Shown piece after piece: positions 39,691 through 42,788 of a stretch of DNA of 42,788 nucleotides. The stretch spans positions 92,148 to 134,935 of the forward strand of contig WRLD01000003.1 in NCBI GenBank assembly GCA_009777845.1. The letters are read 5' to 3'. The stretch's first letter is position 1, and every line of letters begins with the position of its first letter. A program made the position numbers and the translations under genes. Origin of the DNA: Defluviitaleaceae bacterium (GTDB lineage Bacteria > Bacillota > Clostridia > Lachnospirales > WQUN01). Under the pieces are notes generated by a model. It worked only from the letters and a program-made list of their open reading frames with translations. It did not search any database and had not been told where the DNA came from.

Positions 39691-39743
39691 ATTATAGCTC
39701 CCCTCGTTAAATCTTGAAAAGATTTAACGAGGGGAGCTATAAT
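39691..39743. terminator. Perfect 25-bp inverted repeat between cmk and the Rpn gene
   Basis: ATTATAGCTCCCCTCGTTAA plus ATCTT, a 3-nt loop, and the exact complement. It serves two convergent transcripts as a bidirectional terminator. It is unusually long and perfect. Confidence 0.85.
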
Positions 39744-39751
39744 TTTGCAAT

Positions 39752-40642
39752 TTAAGAAAGTGCCGCTTCTTTTTTTCCACCGTATTCATTTTTCATTTTT
39801 CGTAGAAGCTCTGCTATTTCCATTGGGTCAGCACCTATTTCAAGGAGTTTTAGGGCTTTGTTAGCGGTTTCTGCACCGATAGATAGCCCCTCGCCCCTGC
39901 CCTCAACCCTAGCCCTCGCCGCGGCATCTCTTTCCCATCGCTCTCTGAATGTAAACATTTCCACCACTTCCTTATCCTCCTTAAAGTCTTGAAAGCTCGT
40001 CTTAATTGCCGCCGCTATGGTTTTTACAGCTTCGTCTTGTGGGTCTAGGCTTTTGCCGAGAAAAAGCGCGGCTAGCTCCCCTGCTTGGCTGTTTTCTTCT
40101 GATAGCTTTTCCAAGTCTGCGAACATAATACCCGAGTGGTCGGGGTGGCTGTTGCCTGTTACTTCGTCCTTGAGAATGTAGCGCGTGAACAGCTTGCCGT
40201 GCAGGACGGAGGGGACAGCCTCGGCGAGCAGCCATATTTGGTTCGCGGGCTTGCCCTTTGCGTGGCTTATTCCCAAGCCAAAATATACCACTGACCTGTC
40301 GGGAATGGGCGGGTCGGTGTACGCGCTGTTTTGAAATTCTATGAAATAGCTGCCTTTTTTTGTGTCGGTTAGCTTAACGTCTTGGTCGCGGGCGGTTTTT
40401 GTGTTTTTGCCTATTAGCTGTTTAAACTGCGTTTTTACGTCTATTTCTCCGTTGATTGTGCCTAGCAGGGTATCGGGCTTTTCCTTTTGAAAACGCTCTA
40501 TGAAGATGTTGATTGCCACGCGTAGGGCTTCCCAGTTGTTGATGTGTTGGAATGTGAAGTTGATAAAAATGTCATTCATGGGAAAGATTGGCAAGCTGCC
40601 GTCCGCTAGTTCCACGTAGCCTAGTGGTGTTGGTGTTTTCAT
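39752..40642 (-). CDS. Rpn/PD-(D/E)XK nuclease-family protein
   Basis: 296 aa from the ATG at 40642, with GGGAGG 5 nt upstream inside the longer frame. The core has NDIFINFTF near the start, then QDVKLTDTKKGSYFIEFQNSA with Asp88 and the E-x-Q pair Glu102/Gln104, and RSVVYFGLGISHAKG. This is the pattern of Rpn or 'transposase-like PD-(D/E)XK' proteins, which are DNA endonucleases linked to recombination and phage defence. The C-terminal half is charged and helical (RERWERDAAARARVEGRGEG). It stands alone. No inverted repeats typical of an insertion sequence flank it. Confidence 0.8.
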   Translation of the reverse strand: MKTPTPLGYVELADGSLPIFPMNDIFINFTFQHINNWEALRVAINIFIERFQKEKPDTLLGTINGEIDVKTQFKQLIGKNTKTARDQDVKLTDTKKGSYFIEFQNSAYTDPPIPDRSVVYFGLGISHAKGKPANQIWLLAEAVPSVLHGKLFTRYILKDEVTGNSHPDHSGIMFADLEKLSEENSQAGELAALFLGKSLDPQDEAVKTIAAAIKTSFQDFKEDKEVVEMFTFRERWERDAAARARVEGRGEGLSIGAETANKALKLLEIGADPMEIAELLRKMKNEYGGKKEAALS

Positions 40643-40752
40643 GGTACCTCCCGATTTCATTTGTGTAAGTTTATTTTAACATACTCCGCCGATTAAAGCT
40701 ATATTTTGTTTGGCGTGGGGGCGGTAGATGTGGTGTAGGTGGGGAGGGAAAT

Positions 40753-40797
40753 AAACAAGGCAATAACGCGAGGGGGTGGGGGCGTTATTGCCTTGTT
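40753..40797 (-). terminator. Terminator of the pilin-like gene
   Basis: AACAAGGCAATAACGC and its exact complement enclose a G-rich loop, 15 nt after the stop of the gene at 40812. Confidence 0.8.
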
Positions 40798-40811
40798 TTT
40801 TGTGGTTTATA

Positions 40812-42785
40812 TTATGGGTTGGTGTGGAAAGAGGGATTGTCAGTGGGTACTTGGTGGGTGTTTTCGCTTACGTCCCATGAGCTTGACTGGAATTGAGGTG
40901 CAGGTGCATTACCTAGATTGTTGTTGTCGCCAGCGTTATCGTTCTCAAAAAAATCTTCAAGCTCGGGCATCATGTCCATTGTCGGGAGCTTCGTTCCATT
41001 GATGTTTGTATCGCCCTCAATGAAGCTACCTACACTTTCATTGGCTATCAGTATGCCGTTAAAATCTGCACCGTCATTATCCACGTTAAGCATAACATGA
41101 CCACCGTCTGAGGTTACAAATAATCCTCCCATGTTGTCAACCTTTGCACTGTTACCCTCTGAATCTACGCCTTTAAACATTAAGGGGTTATAAGTTTCGC
41201 CGTCCTTCGCTCCAATGTTCGAGCGTGCATAAAATTGAGGTATTTGTCCCTCTTTCCATGCAGTCGCGGCGATTGTGCCGTGAATACCACCCTCTTTCCC
41301 CATAAACGTAGCACCTAGGCTTATACTACCTAGAGTATCTGGAGGACTATTAAAATTCACAAAACCATCGGTTGCCACGTTTACATTTTCCAAAGCAAGC
41401 CCATCTCTTACATTTACCTCTATTCTTGTCGTAGCAGCGATAAATGTTTGATTTTCCTTTCCTGCTACATTTTCGGCTTTAAAGGGTACGTCTGCCGAAC
41501 CAAGAACAAGCGAAGGCCCACGGTTAAGAAGATTAACGCCCGTAAAATCACCTGTTAATATCAAGGGCATTCCCGTATTCAGTATCAAATTCGGGGGGTC
41601 ACCAGGGGGCATAGGGGTTACAACTCCGTCTATGGTTAATACACGATTACCGCCAACAATGTCAATATGGGCAGTCACAGGAGCATTACCAGGCGTACTA
41701 TAAATATTTATATTTGATGAGCCATAGTCGGTATGCAGCCCTCCGAAAACGTCATACATCGAGGCTGTAAATCGGTCAAATGCCCCTTGATTTTCGTCTT
41801 TATTCAAAGGGGGTATATGCGAAACGGCGGGCGGTGTATGGCTTTTTTCATTGCCATAGGTTACACCTCTGCCCTCAAGTCCGCCGTCATAAGCACTAAC
41901 AGTAACGCCGTAGAGGTTACCACTGGCACTCCCATCGGGGCTACCAGCATATTCATACATACCAAAATGCACATTAAACTTACCAATCGGGATAACAATA
42001 TCCTGCGTAATAGATTGACCGCCAGTAACCGTACCTGCGTAGGATTCAAAGGTTATATACGGTTTAATGGTAACGGTCGTTCTGTACATTTTAAGACCTG
42101 GTATATCGTCCTCATGGTTGGGGTGGCTATCGTCCATATAAGGCTCGGTTGCTGTCACGTCCACAAGCCCTACCCACAAGGTATCGTCACTCGCGCTTAC
42201 TCTTTTTAAATTAGCGTACCCAGGCGCATTAAAACCGTCCATGGCAGATGTAACATCAGCACCTAGAGGCCATGTATCATTATCAGCACCGTCTATAAGC
42301 CAAAAATAAGCCTCGCTTACGCCTATGCTAGGCGTGGACGAATGTGGGGCGGGTAGGTTGATAGCTGTACTGATATAGGTATGCACTGCGTTTCTTATAC
42401 CCTCTTGATAACCCGAATCGGTGTCAAAGCCTGTTTTTAAATAGTTCCCTAACATAGTGCCAGTAGGTACAGTCGAGCCTGTGCTTGGAAACGAGCTAAA
42501 CCGAGTGCCTACAGCCGCGGCTATGTCCGCCGCCGCTTGTTTTGCGGCTTCCTCTACTGTATCAACCGAAAAATCGCTAACATCATTTACCAAGCTAACC
42601 ATAGCCCTATTTATGGCAGATTCGGCGGCATAGTAGTGTCCGTCTAGCGTAGGTGTTGCGTTAGACATTTTCATGGAACGGTTAGACACCACCACCATTA
42701 GTGTACCTACAGTAGCCATCATAATAATAAACAAAACCACCGTAGGCAGTGCCAAGCCTGCATTTCTTCTAAATTGCTTCCTCAT
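40812..42785 (-). CDS. PilX-like type IV pilin-related surface protein
   Basis: 657 aa, possibly complete: the ATG lies 4 nt from the window edge, so an earlier start cannot be excluded. The N-terminus MRKQFRRNAG-LALPTVVLFIIMMATVGTLMVVVSNRS is a basic leader, a Gly/Leu cleavage point and a hydrophobic helix, as in PilX/PilV minor pilins. HYYAAESAINRAM matches the pilX-type AAE-S segment. The long exported part is beta-rich with many Gly, Asn and Thr, including YNPLMFKGVDSEGNSAKVDNMGGLFVTSDGGHVMLNV, and is not assigned to a family. In this context a minor pilin or pseudopilin with an adhesive tip domain is the best guess. Confidence 0.75.
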   Translation of the reverse strand: MRKQFRRNAGLALPTVVLFIIMMATVGTLMVVVSNRSMKMSNATPTLDGHYYAAESAINRAMVSLVNDVSDFSVDTVEEAAKQAAADIAAAVGTRFSSFPSTGSTVPTGTMLGNYLKTGFDTDSGYQEGIRNAVHTYISTAINLPAPHSSTPSIGVSEAYFWLIDGADNDTWPLGADVTSAMDGFNAPGYANLKRVSASDDTLWVGLVDVTATEPYMDDSHPNHEDDIPGLKMYRTTVTIKPYITFESYAGTVTGGQSITQDIVIPIGKFNVHFGMYEYAGSPDGSASGNLYGVTVSAYDGGLEGRGVTYGNEKSHTPPAVSHIPPLNKDENQGAFDRFTASMYDVFGGLHTDYGSSNINIYSTPGNAPVTAHIDIVGGNRVLTIDGVVTPMPPGDPPNLILNTGMPLILTGDFTGVNLLNRGPSLVLGSADVPFKAENVAGKENQTFIAATTRIEVNVRDGLALENVNVATDGFVNFNSPPDTLGSISLGATFMGKEGGIHGTIAATAWKEGQIPQFYARSNIGAKDGETYNPLMFKGVDSEGNSAKVDNMGGLFVTSDGGHVMLNVDNDGADFNGILIANESVGSFIEGDTNINGTKLPTMDMMPELEDFFENDNAGDNNNLGNAPAPQFQSSSWDVSENTHQVPTDNPSFHTNP

Positions 42786-42788
42786 GGG

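Noticed and set aside
39752..40642. Rpn-type gene as an insertion sequence
   Set aside because: No terminal inverted repeats or target duplications around the gene; the 25-bp inverted repeat is on one side only and behaves like a terminator.

Overview
The window looks like a chromosomal stretch of a Gram-positive bacterium, most likely class Clostridia (Bacillota). The signs are strong Shine-Dalgarno sites, Firmicutes-type autogenous leaders for L13 and L10, a clostridial-type pyruvate phosphate dikinase, the Asp23/YloU - FakA - RecG gene order, an SLH (S-layer) protein and a pilin-like gene. No rRNA, tRNA, CRISPR array or clear transposase was seen. This assignment is inference from gene content; no marker was compared with a database.

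Layout. 0-5 kb: end of an SLH gene, then ispE, rpsI and rplM on the minus strand. Divergent from these are a small hydrophobic toxin-like gene, the L10 leader and rplJ-rplL. 5-11 kb: ppdK, a RelB/YafQ toxin-antitoxin pair, a membrane protein, a retropepsin-like protease pair and a Cthe_2159-like lipoprotein. 11-26 kb: three ABC exporter subunits. Two of them carry an N-terminal accessory domain plus a zinc ribbon, and the last lies in a tight operon with a DUF1854 protein, a nucleotidyltransferase-like protein and a small partner. Between the exporters sit an AT-rich EgtD-like methyltransferase gene, small ORFs, an Xre regulator, and an island of two large structured RNAs around a membrane protein with a very basic cytosolic tail. 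26-29 kb: a hybrid sensor kinase. 29-40 kb: yloU, fakA, a PIN toxin-antitoxin pair, recG, hicAB, a GIY-YIG protein, a zinc phospholipase C-like protein, a HI0933 flavoprotein and cmk. 40-42.8 kb: an Rpn/PD-(D/E)XK protein and a PilX-like pilin-type protein.

The gaps between genes are full of repeats of at least three families: arrays built on GGATTT, a ~111 bp double-palindrome element (six full copies and one half copy), and a terminator-like ~55 bp unit found at the 3' ends of plus-strand genes. The last has supplied the final codons and stop of recG and cmk.

The most striking observation is a pair of homologous, non-coding, highly structured sequences (about 19445-19835 and 21993-22500). 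They share loop motifs and hairpin architecture while the stem sequences have changed in a compensatory way. Each starts next to, and divergent from, a protein gene: the Xre regulator for one, the membrane protein for the other. I could not assign them to a known RNA class from memory.
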